64,000 nt of DNA. It comes from Zingiber officinale. Taxonomy: Eukaryota > Streptophyta > Magnoliopsida > Zingiberales > Zingiberaceae. Position numbers and translations under genes: made by a program. This document shows positions 1-12,100 of this stretch, piece after piece. The stretch is taken from contig NC_055996.1 of the NCBI RefSeq assembly GCF_018446385.1, positions 16,975,317 through 17,039,316 on the forward strand. The letters are read 5' to 3'. The notes under the pieces were generated by a model. That model saw nothing but the letters and a program-made list of their open reading frames with translations, did no database searches and was not told the origin of the DNA. The number at the start of each line of letters is the position of its first letter. Position 1 is the stretch's first letter.

Positions 1-827
1 CAATGTTTTTGAGTTCATAAGTTTTTTCCACCTAAAATGACAATAAATCTGAATATTAGATAAAAGGAATCTTAGATTTACCTAGCCTAAGGCATACATA
101 CTCAGCTGTAATCCTATGATAATACTAAAAATATTTCATTCTTAATTTGTTATCAAAGATGATTTTCTTAGGGCTAAGTGTTTTTTTCTTTTCAATTTCC
201 TTAGTAGGGCACCGCGAGTTTCATATGATAGTGCAGTCTCCCCTACCATCAATCTCCATGTCTCCTAACTAAAGTAAGTTCCTTATGATACTTACTTTGT
301 GGTAACCATCTATTACTTACCTCGCCAACGAAGAACGTCTGCATGCCCCACCCACCCACCCATGGTATCACAAACCTATTGGTTGTCATCTCAAAAACTC
401 AAGCTAGTAGGAAAAAGTCTAATATATGCATTTATATTCTTGACACTAAAGCCCCTTGATGTATGGATAGACAAACTGGGATAATTGTCAAGCCCAAACC
501 GAGCACATGAGAGCTGATAAGTAAATTTCAATGACATAAAATTTGAATACAAGACTATTGCTATACCATGAGAAAAGATAGGTTTTATTTTGATAAAAGA
601 TATAAGGATTAAGTATTAATCTCTCTCATTTATTAGTTGTAAAAGTTAGGTCGTTCAATAACGCATTCAAATATTGCTTTTTCAAACACAACTTATTCCA
701 CAACTTGCCAATTTGAAATTTATATTTGTCTCAGAAGTGTCTGTAAACATCAATCCAATTTTTTTAGCATAATATATCTTGCAAATAAGCTTTTACCATG
801 AAAAAGACAAATGTAATAGAGAAGTAC

Positions 828-2265
828 CTTCAATTCAAACTTCCTTAGTTCCATTTTCACCTGTTAAAGGAATAGTAAAAGATGCATAAAATGCTAAAAT
901 GTACACCATTTCTTGTCAACACAAATAATTATTACCTTAACATTCTCTGATCCAAACATTTCCCTTAATGTTGCTAAAATCATAGTTTTCTTCCCAACAC
1001 CAGGAGGACCTTCAAAAATCAAATGACTGCCCTTTCCTGAGCTGACCTATAAAGTAGCAAGAGACCAATTATGTCACTGAAAAAAGCAATTACAGACGTA
1101 GCTTACTCATTTATAATCCAAGATTTGTTAAAAAATTAAATGACTAATCAATCGGTTAGTAGTTCTTGCCAAAATTCAAGGAACAATATTCTAACAGTTC
1201 ATTTTTAGTTAGAGTTTCTTGTTCTTCAAACGTAACAATAACTTTAGTGAGATAATAATACACAGTTCATTTCTTAGTGAAAGTAAAAACTGATCAACAT
1301 TCCTTTCTGCATGCATTTATGACAGAGCTTCAGCATATTCAATAACTACAATACAACTATCATTCTTCATGATTAACTATTTCAAGATCTAGTTGAGAGA
1401 ATAAGCACAACCACCTTCTCAACTTTGAAGTTTTACGATTCATAATTTTTATACAGTTAAAAATTTCATTTTGGTCCGACATAAGATTCTTTAAGTTCAG
1501 AGGAAAGGAATCAGTAAATTAGAATTTTACCGTGGATATGCATTAGTTGATTCGGCAAAAGCAGTTAAGTCCTGTTTGAGTTAAGGCCCACTATGAAAAA
1601 GCACACAAGATTGTGAGGCATACCATCTGATGGAGCTCCAGTGCCTTGTCCTTGTTACAGATGAACTTGGTCAGAATATTCGGTCGGTATTTGTCTGCCC
1701 AAACATATCGCTTTTCCTCAACTGAGCCTGTGCTCCGGGCAGCCGTCATCTTAGCAGTGTCCTTATTTCCGGAACTGGCTATGGCATAAGCAGGACCATT
1801 GGAATCGTCCGATCGAGGGAGGACCAGTTCGCTCTCCATCAAGGACTTCCTCCCCGGTGAAGTAGAGTCAGTATCGGCCTTCGACCCACTCTCCTCCCCG
1901 CGCATCGAAAACTTCGGAACCGGGGCAAGACCAAGAAGATTGGCTGTAGGAGAGCTATCCAAGAGAAGTGAAGCCCCGCCGGAACATCGGTCGAAGAAGA
2001 AGGACAATCCGAGACGCTGGATGTCAACGGTCGATGCAGCGGAGGCGGGCACGGCGGAGCCGGAGCCCGGGAGATCCTGGCGGCGTCCAGGGCTGAAGCC
2101 TAGGCTCAGAAGGTGTATAACGGGGTGCTTTCGGAGGAACCGCTCCTCCGACAGAAAGGAGGAGCGGGCGGCGGAGACCTCGAAAAGCAGACTTCCAAGC
2201 TCGGACGAAGAAGCGATGACGGGTTCGGAGGAGAAGCGGCGGATGGTATCCACAAGGGTGTTCAT
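828..2265 (-). CDS. Replication factor C subunit 3-like AAA+ ATPase, 5' part only
   Basis: Three coding exons can be followed: 2265-1624 (214 codons from ATG), 1046-936 (37 codons) and 860-828 (11 codons), all joined in phase 0 by GT-AG introns. Exon 1 has a low-complexity N-terminal region and ends with the clamp-loader box WADKYRP near residues 189-195. Exon 2 carries a Walker A motif GPPGVGKKT near residues 227-235. These features place the product in the RFC3-like AAA+ family of clamp loaders, which open and load sliding clamps using ATP; the role of this plant paralogue is unknown. The next exon should encode the rest of the AAA module. A weak resemblance (FEKAIFECVIE, about 650-695, minus) is out of phase with the likely acceptor, and I saw no convincing Walker B or sensor exons to position 1. 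The gene may be decaying, or its remaining exons may lie beyond the left edge. Confidence 0.6.
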
Positions 2266-2987
2266 GTTGTCTGCGGAGGCGCCGGCGATGGTGGGGGAAC
2301 GAGAACGGAAGAGCGGAGCATCGTGGGGAGGGGAGGGTGGTCCGGCCGGGAGGGAGAAGCTTTTGAAGGCGAACGGCTTTCAGTCATATTCTTTACCCTT
2401 CTTTCCATTGGGCATAGCTGTGGGGTCCAACATGGGTTCGCTTCTACAAATGCTGGTATCACTTTGAGTTACCGTTGAGGTTGTAGGTTGGAGGACATCG
2501 AGCCGGCGCGGAAAACGAGGTGAACTAGCAGAATGGCGGAATGATCGGATGCAGGCGTGCTTTCTTAAAATGATCCAAAGCTGTGCATGCTGTCTGACCA
2601 CTTTTCCATGCGCCACAGGAGCAAGTTTTGGAGCGGATCCGACTTGAAAATGTTCGAAAATGTTAGACAGTGACGTCTAACAGTCTCCGCTAATGATTAT
2701 TTAGAAATTAATTATATAGTAAAAGGTAAATAATATTATTTATTTTAGTTAAATGTATAATTTATTACCTCTCATTGGAAAACTAGCCCCTTGCTTAATA
2801 TCAAAAGGAAGAAACAATAATAATTATTAATAAATAATAAAATAGTAAATATATATATTATTTATTTATTATGATAAAAATTGTCGATATGGCTGTTTCC
2901 TTCTCGGCATTTGACGCCCAGATTAAAAGAAAGAAACGAGACGAAAAAGAAAAAGAAAAAGCAAAAAACAAAGGAAAGGGAAAAAAA
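2266..2987. promoter_or_regulatory. Intergenic region between divergent RFC-like and DUF760 genes
   Basis: About 720 bp separate the two start codons, which point away from each other, so both promoters and 5' leaders must lie here. The part near 2266-2650 is GC-rich; 2690-2880 is very AT-rich with TATA-like runs. The leader of the plus-strand gene is purine-rich (A and G runs at about 2930-2987). I could not pick a unique TATA box for either gene. Confidence 0.45.
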
Positions 2988-5932
2988 ATGCCGGCTGGGA
3001 GTGTCGCAGCGGTTAGTTCAGTGTTACTCCCACCGTCTTCCGTCGCTGGATTTAGAGCGCCTCCGGTGGACTTCAAGCTCTTCGCCTCCTCCTTCTGTCG
3101 ATCCGATTCCAGGATCCATCTCTCCAACAAGGTAAATTTGTTTCCAGCTTCACGGCTTTTTGTTCTTTCATCCTCTGGTTTCCACCCTGTTCTTTGAGAA
3201 AGAGGATGAGTTTCATGAAATCTGATAAAAAATAAAACGTTCACGTTTACGGTTGGAATTCATTTAGTATCTGTTGGTTCATTCGGAGACATCGGAGCTC
3301 AAATTTGTCTTTCTAGGGTTCAGCTTGGACCGAAATCCTTGGATATCTCTTTTTGCTTGATGCCTGTTGATTTAATTCTCCTTCCTTTTTACTTGGGTCA
3401 TTGTGTTTTTTTTATTAATCATGGATATTATTCACCTTTGTTTGAGAAGTGTGTGGGGGCGGAGTTTACTGAACTGGAAGGTCGTTTTGCCCTTTTAGTC
3501 ATGTTATGTGAGCAAAAGATATAACTTTCGACTACTCTGTTTGAATGCGTATATCAGTTTTCAATTTCTCAAATTTCAGTGACTTTTAAACATTCGCTAG
3601 GTTGTATTGAACGGAAATCCAAGCGATGATACTAATTGGCAGTAGGCATAACTTGAAATGGGTTAAGAGTTGTATTATACCTTGGTTTCTAGATTAATGT
3701 GTAAAGTTTATGTGTATGGATATAACCATATATTTTTATGTGATTAGGTTTCACTAGTTGTATTACATTAAGTTCAGAAGAGGAGTAAGATCCATATAGT
3801 TGAGCTCAAATGATTGTGAATCATGGCTTGCTATTATTGCTGTTATTTGATGAAGACATTGTCTTGTTAACTAAATTATTAAGACCAAGGCATGCATCTA
3901 CGAGTATGTGGAGTTAGATTTCTAGAGAGAGAAGAAAACGTTTTGGTTCTTGAATATGCACCATTACTTTTCATTTTCTACACCATGGACTGATCAAGAA
4001 TACAAAAGAATGCTTACATCAATCTGCTAGACCATTAGTTAATTTCTCTACATCTTGAGACATCCTATCAGAAGAAAGTTAGCTAGAACTAGGGGGGAAG
4101 GCCATCTACCTCCGAATTTACCCAGTAAACCAATCAAGGGAAGGCCATCTACCTCCGAATTTACCCGGTAAGCCAATCAAGGGAAGGCCATCTACCTTCA
4201 TGATTAGTCAGGTGACACCTGCATCATCGCAAAAAATAACTACTTGGGGTTGATATGTTAATGTATGCTATTTCCCTTTTCAAGTAGCAATGTGATCATT
4301 CAAAAATGTTTGCCTGAATAGTTGCTGAATGATATTCAAAGTATATGATTGTGGCTTGGATAAAATGTGCCAGAAATACAAACCATTATGGAAGCCATAA
4401 AGTTTCTGGTGCTGAGTGCTTATATCTATCCCCCACTTTTGATTATACTGATGGCATATAGGAGAAATTTGTACACTTATACAATAACAGGAAGTATTGT
4501 TTCACAACTAGTTCAGCAAGCATTGTTTCACAACTACTGGGGGTCCATAGGATAATATAAATATTTTATTTTCTCTTTTTTTCTCTTACATCTGTGTCTG
4601 ACAGTCCAGGTTTAAGTTCTTTTACCGGGTCAAAGAACTCGCTTCCTCTTTCTGTCTTTTGTTGATGTAATCTGTTCATTATTTCTTATTATTTATTGTC
4701 CTCATGTTTTTTCAAGATTTGTGCTTCTATTGGGTGGCCGAGAATAGGATTTTATGGCAGAAATCACAGGACAAGAAGCTTAAAGTTGAGGGCAGTGGGA
4801 AATTCTAGTGATGGTCAAACACCAATTGCTCCCCTTCAATTTGAATCCTCAACAGGTCAGTTTCTGTTTCAAATAATGCAAACCCACCCACATCTACTCC
4901 CTGCAGCCATAGATCAGCAGCTTGAGACGCTTCAATCTGATGTTGATGCTGAAAAAGCAAAAACTCCAGTATCTTCCCAGGACCTTCTCCTTTACAGGTT
5001 GGTGAATCAGTTAGAGAATTGTTAACCTTTTTGGATATAATTCCACTTCCAACAGTCAGGGAAGTGTAACAATATATTATGTTTCCCAAGGTTATATTTA
5101 TCCGCAGGCAGCTTATTAGTGAGTTGTACTCCTGACAATATACAGGAGAATTGCAGAAGTTAAAGAGAAGGAAAGGAGGAAGACACTCGAGGAGATTATC
5201 TACTGCTTGATCATACAAAAATTTATGGAAAACGAAATTCAAATGATCTCTACTATAGTAACCTCCCCAGACCCTACATATGTAATGGACTCATGGCCCA
5301 ATCAAGAACATAAATTGGAAAAGATACACTCTCCCGATGCACTGGAGATGATACAAAATCACTTATCTCTTATTCTTGGAGAAAAAGTTGTCGGTCCCCT
5401 CATTACTGTCGCCCAAATTAGCAAACTAAAGCTCGGTAAGCTTTATGCAGCCTCCATCATGTATGGGTATTTTCTCAAAAGGGTTGATGAAAGATACCAG
5501 CTTGAAAGGAGTATGAATACCCTTCCAAAAGCCAAGGGACCGAGAATGTTTGGTGAATTGAAACCTAACCCACTATGGGACTGGGAATCTATGGTGCAGA
5601 TTTCAACAGACGAGGATGATGATAGTAGTGACTCCAAGGCTTACAGGTTGAGATCCTATGTGATGTACCTAGATGCAGAGACATTGCAGAGATACGCAAC
5701 CATACGATCGAAGGAGGCTATTTCATTGATCGAAAAGCAGACACAGGCCTTGTTTGGGAGGCCAGACATTACAGTGTTAGAGGACGGATCTCTCAAAACT
5801 CAAAGTGATGAAGTGGTGGGGATAACATTTTCGGGTCTGACAATGCTGGTCTTGGAAGCAGTTGCACTAGGGACTTTCCTTTGGGAAGCTGAGACCTACG
5901 TTGAATCAAAGTACCACTTCGTCTCAAATTGA
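2988..5932 (+). CDS. DUF760 protein, UV-B-induced protein At3g17800-like, plastid type
   Basis: Three exons, 2988-3131, 4717-4997 and 5146-5932, give 403 residues with consistent phases (0 then 2). The first 48 residues are rich in Ser, Ala and Pro and poor in acidic residues, as in a chloroplast transit peptide. The rest resembles the UV-B-induced At3g17800/DUF760 family. Landmarks are AAIDQQLETLQSD near the start of the domain, KLYAASIMYGYFLKR in the middle, ETLQRYATIRSKEA, and a C-terminal VLEAVALGTFLWEAE. The biochemical function of DUF760 is unknown; the Arabidopsis member was named for induction by UV-B. The ATG follows a purine-rich leader and is the first in frame after the AT-rich promoter. 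Intron 1 is long (about 1.6 kb) and contains a 43-bp tandem repeat. I see no break in the reading frame. Confidence 0.85.
4095..4200. repeat. 43-bp tandem repeat in intron 1 of the DUF760 gene
   Basis: Two full units and a partial third begin at 4095, 4138 and 4181, each opening with GGGAAGGCCATCTACCT. Units 1 and 2 differ at only a few positions. The period is 43 bp. It lies wholly inside the intron between the transit-peptide exon and the body of the gene, so it does not touch the protein. Confidence 0.85.
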
Positions 5933-7316
5933 ATTGGGTGACAACATTATGGTTGTTATTCCGAGCAAGGACTCATTCTGGGAGAGTTTTCATCAGTACA
6001 ACTGATCTTCACTGGAGAAAAGGAGGGAGAACTAATCATGTTTAAAGTATCCTCTTTGCATTTTGTTTGTACAAAATATATGACTGCAAAACTGGCACAA
6101 AATATATAAATGTGAATTACATCAAAATTTCAAAGTGTTGTTGTTTTTCAAATTTAATAATTGCTTGTAAATTGGTTTAGGAAATTTTAGTTGTTTAAAC
6201 TTTTTGTTTTTAGGAATTAGTTCATTTAGATAACATATAATCATACATTCTAAATTTTCTCAAATGTTTTCTACTGGCTTTGTACGTTTCTTATTAGATC
6301 CACTTTCCTATTTGTATTTCCTAAATTGTACAGGACAGATTTGCTACTCCATGTTCCCAAGCTTACCTCCATCCCCCATGTTCATCTTTTGGGGGCATTT
6401 TTCTCTACTTGATGTGGACTGCTATGCGATACATGTTCAGTAGTTGGCTGATACCTTCAACGACACAAGTTGAGCAAGGGAGCATGTTGGTTGCTGCGAC
6501 GATATATGCATGTTCATGCTGATAGATTCTGACTCACTTAAGCCTCGTGCTATGACCCACATGTATATGGTTTAAGGGAATCATATCATATGGAATGTGA
6601 TGAAGCCAGGCCAATTTGCAAAAAACAAAACAAAAAAAAAGGTGAATAAATGAGCAAGGAATTAGTTAAAGAAGTAACTCACATGAAGAACAACATCATC
6701 TTGCCTCAACTGCCAATGAATGCATTGAATTGAATGGTGACAGTAGGAGGAATAGGGTCCACACCACATGGATTGATTTGCCCTTCCTCAGCCTGTCAGT
6801 TTTGCGATCAAAGAATCCAGAAAGCAGTTGATTGTTGAGTCAGCATTTGGAAAAATAAAAGTTGCCAAACTCAAATTTGTCAACCTTTCAAAGAGAATTC
6901 CTGTGAAAAATACTTCCTTCAATAGACTTTGAGATAAAGATGGAAGTTCATATCAAAATTGCATAGTAACAATCTACTCGCTATGTGTGGTATGTAGTTC
7001 CTAATTCTCTGTTTTCCATTCAATTCAATCCCACCAACTAGAAAAAGTTAGGGCAGAGAAAAAAGGCACATGAACATGTCAACAACTATCCACCAATCTT
7101 TAATCATCAATTTATTGTCCGACAAGTTCTTCACCATCCTAACAGCCACCCACCGTCTCCTTTACATAAATTAATTTAGAGGACCGCCAAGCAAGAAAAA
7201 ATTGAAGAATCAAGGAATCCAATAGGAATTTTTAAATACTATGTAACAAAATTAAAAAAAAAAATACTATGTAACAACAAAAAGAATATACGCTAATTCA
7301 CAATTGAATTGAGGCA
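5933..7316. other. Intergenic spacer, no gene seen
   Basis: This region lies between two convergent genes (DUF760 plus, XTH minus), so it should hold both 3' untranslated regions. It is AT-rich with several T and A runs. I found no open frame with recognisable protein similarity, no tRNA-like boxes and no clear terminal repeats. Confidence 0.6.
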
Positions 7317-8828
7317 TTAATTGCTAATCTCGCCGTCGGGCGTCGGCTTCCGGCTCTGGCGGCGGGACCTCCGGAGGTCGTGGCGGAATTTGGAGTTGCC
7401 GGAGTCGAGGAATCGGGTCTGCTCCGAGGGGACGATGTCGCAGTCGGGGAAGGGGACGGGGTAGCGCTTGGTGTCGTAGCAGAAGGAGTATGTCATGTAG
7501 CGTTTCCGGAAGCGCCGCATGGCGTCTCGCTTGCGGGGGGTCATGACGGCGATGTGGGAAGCGCGGAGTTCGTCCTGCGCGTCCGCGCAGCGGCGGGCAG
7601 AGTCGACGAGTTGGATGGGGTCGACTCGGCAGCCGCGGAGGACGAAATCAGAGAGGTCGGCGGCGAAGGGGGCGTACTTGTAGTTCACCTTGTACTTGCC
7701 GTTGGCCGTCGCCCACGTGGAGCCGTCCCAGATGGTGGCGTAGACCGACATCGGCTTCGACGGGTAGTCGCCGCCCATGGCGCCGCTCCGCACCACCTCG
7801 CGGATGGGCACGTCGTCGATGTAGAACCTGCAGAAGGGCAATCCGTGAACAATTTTTAACTACCGTTCGATCCAGAAGCTAGCTGTTGAAGAAAAACATC
7901 AAACAGCTTCGGTGCGGATTACTTACATGATGCGGTCGGCGGTCCAGAGGATGGAGTACTGGTGAGCCTCGGCGGTGGGATCAAACGGGAGGACGTAGCG
8001 CTCCTCGCGGCCGCGGCTGGTGCTTCCGTTGCCGTAAACGTTGGTCTGTATCCTCCAATCGCGGCCGCGGATGTTGCCTAGGAACTCGAAGTCGAGCTCG
8101 TCGTGCGTCTTTTCGAACACGTCGCCGTTGGAAGTCTGAATCAAAAAGACAACGCCGCACCAAAACATTCAGCATCACAAGCAACCTTGTCGGCAAAATC
8201 GATCGATTAATGTATTAACAGAGTCATGTGCCAAGATTCCTTGATGTTTACAGTTGCCTCGATGTGTTTCATACGATGCATGTTCAAGAAATCCATTCAA
8301 TTTCTAGGGTTTCTATGACACCATTCAGCCGATTTCAGTTCTAACTTGTTTCGATTTCAATTCAACAAAAAAAAAAAAAACCCTTTCCCATCTACTTCGA
8401 TTCTTAACCGAACAATTTTCTGGAGATTAAAACACAAGAAAACAGAGGAAAATACTCACATAGAAGGCGACAACGACGCCGGCGGTGTAATCGGAGGGCA
8501 ATCTGATGGAAGCGCTGAAGAACCCGTGATGGTAAAGATCACTCGAAATGAATCCCGATCCTAAACCGCCACAAAACGCCTTCTCAATCACCAAACCAAT
8601 ATTCGATTCGATGAAAACGCGAACTAGGGACCGAGGATACGTACCGGAGTAACGATTGAGGGTGAGGCGGGCGCCACGGCCGTCGCCGGAGCGGACGAGA
8701 TTGTCGTTGCCGAAGAGGTGGGAGAAGCCGTCGTCGAAGGGCAAAGTCGTCAAGTTAAACGCCGCCGTCGCCGCGGACGCCGTCGCTACAAGCGAGAAGA
8801 GGAGGAGGAAGGCCGTAAACATCGTCAT
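7317..8828 (-). CDS. XTH: Xyloglucan endotransglucosylase/hydrolase, XTH28/30-like (group III-B)
   Basis: Four exons, 8828-8645, 8560-8460, 8135-7927 and 7827-7317, give 334 residues with consistent phases. The enzyme cuts and rejoins xyloglucan chains in the cell wall (glycoside hydrolase family 16). A signal peptide of about 18 residues (hydrophobic core FLLLFSLVA) directs secretion. The catalytic motif [10 protein letters not shown] is near residues 106-115; the family consensus is HDEIDFEFLG, so Leu replaces Ile. A sequon NGS follows in YGNGSTS. The C-terminal XET domain carries the conserved Cys-rich tail (CADAQ, SFCYD, PFPDC) and then a basic extension (about RRSRRQSRK), as in group III-B members XTH27-30. 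The exons are very GC-rich compared with the flanks. The start chosen is the first ATG; an internal ATG two codons later would serve equally. Group III-B enzymes act mainly as transglucosylases, but that cannot be told from sequence. Confidence 0.93.
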
Positions 8829-8890
8829 CGCTGCTGCCGCCGCTCGGCTTCGCTGGTTTCTGGTGTCGTTTCGGCGTGGTCCGCACCGAA

Positions 8891-8898
8891 TTTATATA
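8891..8898 (-). promoter_or_regulatory. TATA box of the XTH gene
   Basis: The minus strand reads TATATAAA here, 63-70 bp upstream of the XTH start codon. With the usual spacing of about 30 bp, transcription would start near 8860 and the leader would be roughly 35 nt. No other TATA-like sequence is nearer. Confidence 0.6.
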
Positions 8899-8899
8899 C

Positions 8900-10244
8900 G
8901 CGCACCGATAGCCGCACTGACCTGGCTGGCTCCCACTCATTGAAGATTCTTTTTACTGGAGAGTCCACCGTTTTCGGTTTGAAATTCCGACTCTACCCCC
9001 GCGCGCCGTGCGGTGGAAGTTCGAACTGTAACCCACGACGCGTTTGACAGCGAGTCGTGGTTGGGCAAAACGCGGCTCAAAATGTTTGATTTCCGTGACC
9101 GTTAATTATAATCCCGGGGTGTAGCTTAAATTTAAAATTTATCTAAATGGATCGTCACTACGAACCCTTTCCTTATGCGAGAATATATTTAAAATAAGAG
9201 TATTTTTTAATAATGATAAATATATTCGCTGTAAATGGTGATTTTCCATAAATAAACAGATTTTGCATTAAATGTTTGACGCGTGACACACGGCAATGCT
9301 TTCTATTTCAAAAAATAAATCAAATCCAGAATCAAATTTAACCAATCAGCAGTAGTTGAAATTCACTAAATCCATGGGCGTATCTTTTATTCTCAATTTT
9401 TCTAAAAAAAATATATAATTAAAATTTAAGCCAGTTTGCAAAGCGAGATTATTTTGACACGTCTTTTTTATGGCCAAGCCCTTATATTATTGCACAATTT
9501 AGAGGGTGAGGCTGAAAATAGTTTCAAGATTACTCCCTCCCTTCGAGCGACAGTCACGGACAGGGGACCCACCCAATTGATAAGTTGAAAGTTTGGGTGG
9601 TTTTAAATAAGAAGTGCTTTATGGATGACCAAATAAATAAAGGATGATATATCGACTTATTTGAAGAAATAAAAACTTGGCATTACGTGAATTTTAAAGC
9701 AATTCCATAAGAGATTTTGATATATCAACATAGCAACTAGCGTGGCTATCGCTTGGAAAGACAAAGCAAAGGAGCGATAGCTTCTTCTGTATTGGCGCAC
9801 TCCCAAAGCACTGACTACCACCACAGTCTCGTGTTGATCGGTACCCGAAAAGCCTGTGGTCGATACACACTGAGGCCCACTACCCGAACAGACTGTTGTC
9901 TATGCACATTGAGCTCAGGTTCAAAGTTGTGTCCAAGATGAGTACTCGAGGAGCCCTAAGGTGTCGACCCAACTTTGCCTGAGGTCCCGTAGTGAATTAG
10001 ACTTTGTGAGAGACGACGTAGTACGCCAAATACAAGTCTTCTACAGTCCAAGAGAGGCGTGGTATTTTGAATTGAAGCGACGACACATTTCAGCTTTTAT
10101 GGTCAACAAATGCATGTATAATAGTAATAAAAATCAAGGAGAGAACAAGGTGGTTGCCTTCACATGGGCAATAATTAAGTCTCAACCAGAAAGTCATACC
10201 TGTGCACCAAAGCCACTAAGGTTTTTTTATGGTCAATTTTAATA

Positions 10245-10286
<42 letters not shown>

Positions 10287-10515
10287 AGCAAGACAACATG
10301 ATTTGTTCACGCTGTTGACAGAGAACAAATCAGATGAGAAGTGTTTGTAAAATAGTGCTTCTTTTCTGCCATCTTAAAACCGCGCGACAAACTGAAACAA
10401 ATTGAATTTATTCCTGTGAACTCATTCATAATTAATTAATACACGACGATTCAGTCATGGAGATGCTGAAATTATTGAAGGGGAACAAATACCAACTCTG
10501 GCGAACTAATCTCAA
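8900..10515. other. Intergenic spacer with a tetranucleotide microsatellite
   Basis: This holds the distal XTH promoter and the 3' flank of the next minus-strand gene. Apart from the CAGC microsatellite at 10245 I see no gene, tRNA or terminal repeats. Short open frames around 9750-10240 show no resemblance to any family I know. Confidence 0.55.
10245..10285. repeat. (CAGC)n microsatellite, about 10 units
   Basis: An uninterrupted run of the tetranucleotide CAGC spans about 41 bp in an intergenic region. Such a long perfect run is likely to vary in length between individuals. Confidence 0.95.
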
Positions 10516-12100
10516 TCAATAGCATATCGAAGGGGCTGGTGGATTCGAGGTGTTCCTTGGCTTAAGGGAGAGAGGATCCCATGATACTTCATGGCTACAT
10601 TGCCCTGTCTTTGTAGCTGATATTAGTGTTCTGGTTTTGAGAATTGCAGGGTTTCCTTCGTCAGCAGCTGATGCTGCCACTGCCTTTAGCCTAATTCGCT
10701 CAGCTCTCGATCCGATGGTCTGACCTAGGATTGAGGCTGCAATCGTAATCGCCATGGCTGCCTTGGGCATCAGCACGGATTTCCTTAGCATTGCAACGAA
10801 GGGTACAGCCGCATGGACTGCCATGACCCATTGCGGGGAGAACTTCTCGGTGTGCTCCCGCCAGACTCCAAGGGGAACATTTGCAGCCATACCCAGCAAG
10901 GCTATGGCTAACATTTTTGCTGGAAGAGGTTGTGGTCGGAGATTCTTTACAAAAGAAGTTCGAGCGAGCGCTGCACGGGCAGCCACCACAACTGGTGGAC
11001 ACCTTAGCTTCATGCTGGGGGGAGGCTTTAGAACATTTGCAACCAGGGGAAGTACAGCACTGACTGCTCTATATGACTTTGCTATTGGGCATTGTCCAGT
11101 TTCCAGCCACTCATTGCTCCGTGACTCGTGTGCTGAATCGCCTCTTTTCTGTAGCATTTTCCAAAGACATGTTAACGACAAAACGACTTATGGAAGGACA
11201 TTGCGATTCTGATTGAGATTAAAGACAATAAAAATATTCCTCTAGAACCAATTTGGGACTCAAGTTAACTGCAGAAAATAATTAACTAGTATACCTTCAC
11301 AATTTCAATTCTTTATGAAAGTTGGATTCAGATTTACATTTAAAGACAAATAATGACAGAGCAGTGAGAAAAGACAAGGATGCATCCAGTCCCAATAACT
11401 ATCTAAACAGAGAAATATTTGCATCATATTGAAGAAAAAAATATTATACATTTATACTACTAGCTCTAATCCTGACATGATTCACGTTACACTTATTAGT
11501 TCACAATCTATTCAAACAAGCACTAGTAAGATGCAGTCAAAATGTGCATGATGTTCAGGAATTAGTTCCACTCTAAAGGCTAAGAAATGACAATGGAAGT
11601 ACCTGAGAATTGGATGATCTACCATTCTGCTTCTTCCACTTGTTTGAGAAGAAATCAAAGCCAAAAGGTCCTCCTGGTCCAAAAGCTGAAAGGCTGATTG
11701 TGGCTGCCTTTGCTGCTAAGGGATTAAACTCAGGTGAAATCTCAGGCTCTAGTTTCTGATCAGGCACAAATGTTCTTCCTGAGAGTGGAACGACCCCATT
11801 ATGTCCATGGAAAAGACTGAATGCATTGTCAAAATTTGGTCCATCTTCAAAGATTGGACCATGGCCTCGTACCTAAATGAAACCAAGAGTATGTATGAGT
11901 TATTATTACATCTAATGAATATGTGAGCTATCCTGAAGTTCATAACAACTTACAGGGGTAGAAAAATTGACAGCTGAGAAGGAGAAGCTAGTAGGCTGAT
12001 GGATGTTTCTCAAGAATGGGCATCTCTGAATATCCTGGTTAGCAAAAGAAATATCAGAAGAGGACGATTCACTAGGTTTTCCCCTCAAACCAGCCTCCAT
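10516..12100 (-). CDS. Unrecognised plant protein, 349 residues, with hydrophobic segments
   Basis: Three exons, 12100-11954, 11872-11603 and 11148-10516, join in phase 0 by clean GT-AG introns. The protein starts MEAGLRGKPS. An N-terminal region contains PFLRNIHQPTSFSF, then GPIFEDGPNFDNAFSLFHG and VVPLSGRTF, then a Gly/Phe patch FGPGGPFGFDFFSNKWKKQ. The C-terminal exon has two alternating hydrophobic stretches, around AKMLAIALLGMAANVPLGVW and AVHAAVPFVAMLRK, followed by AAMAITIAASILGQTIG, which could be membrane segments. I do not recognise the function. A non-coding first exon is likely: upstream of the ATG an acceptor lies near 12127, and a donor (GTGAG|GTACTC on the minus strand) lies near 12605, so the promoter would be around 12,700-12,850. 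The first exon-3 codon was placed by phase, because an in-frame stop lies just upstream of the chosen acceptor. Confidence 0.75.

Noticed and set aside
1799-2467. Long plus-strand open frame over the RFC-like first exon
   Set aside because: It is the antisense of a GC-rich coding exon with a recognisable RFC box; the plus-strand protein has no family resemblance.
7380-7859. 159-codon plus-strand open frame opposite XTH exon 4
   Set aside because: Antisense of a GC-rich XTH exon; the peptide is low in complexity and unrelated to any family.
10754-11212. Plus-strand frame opposite the last exon of the 349-residue gene
   Set aside because: The minus-strand reading has in-phase exons and splice sites; this frame does not.
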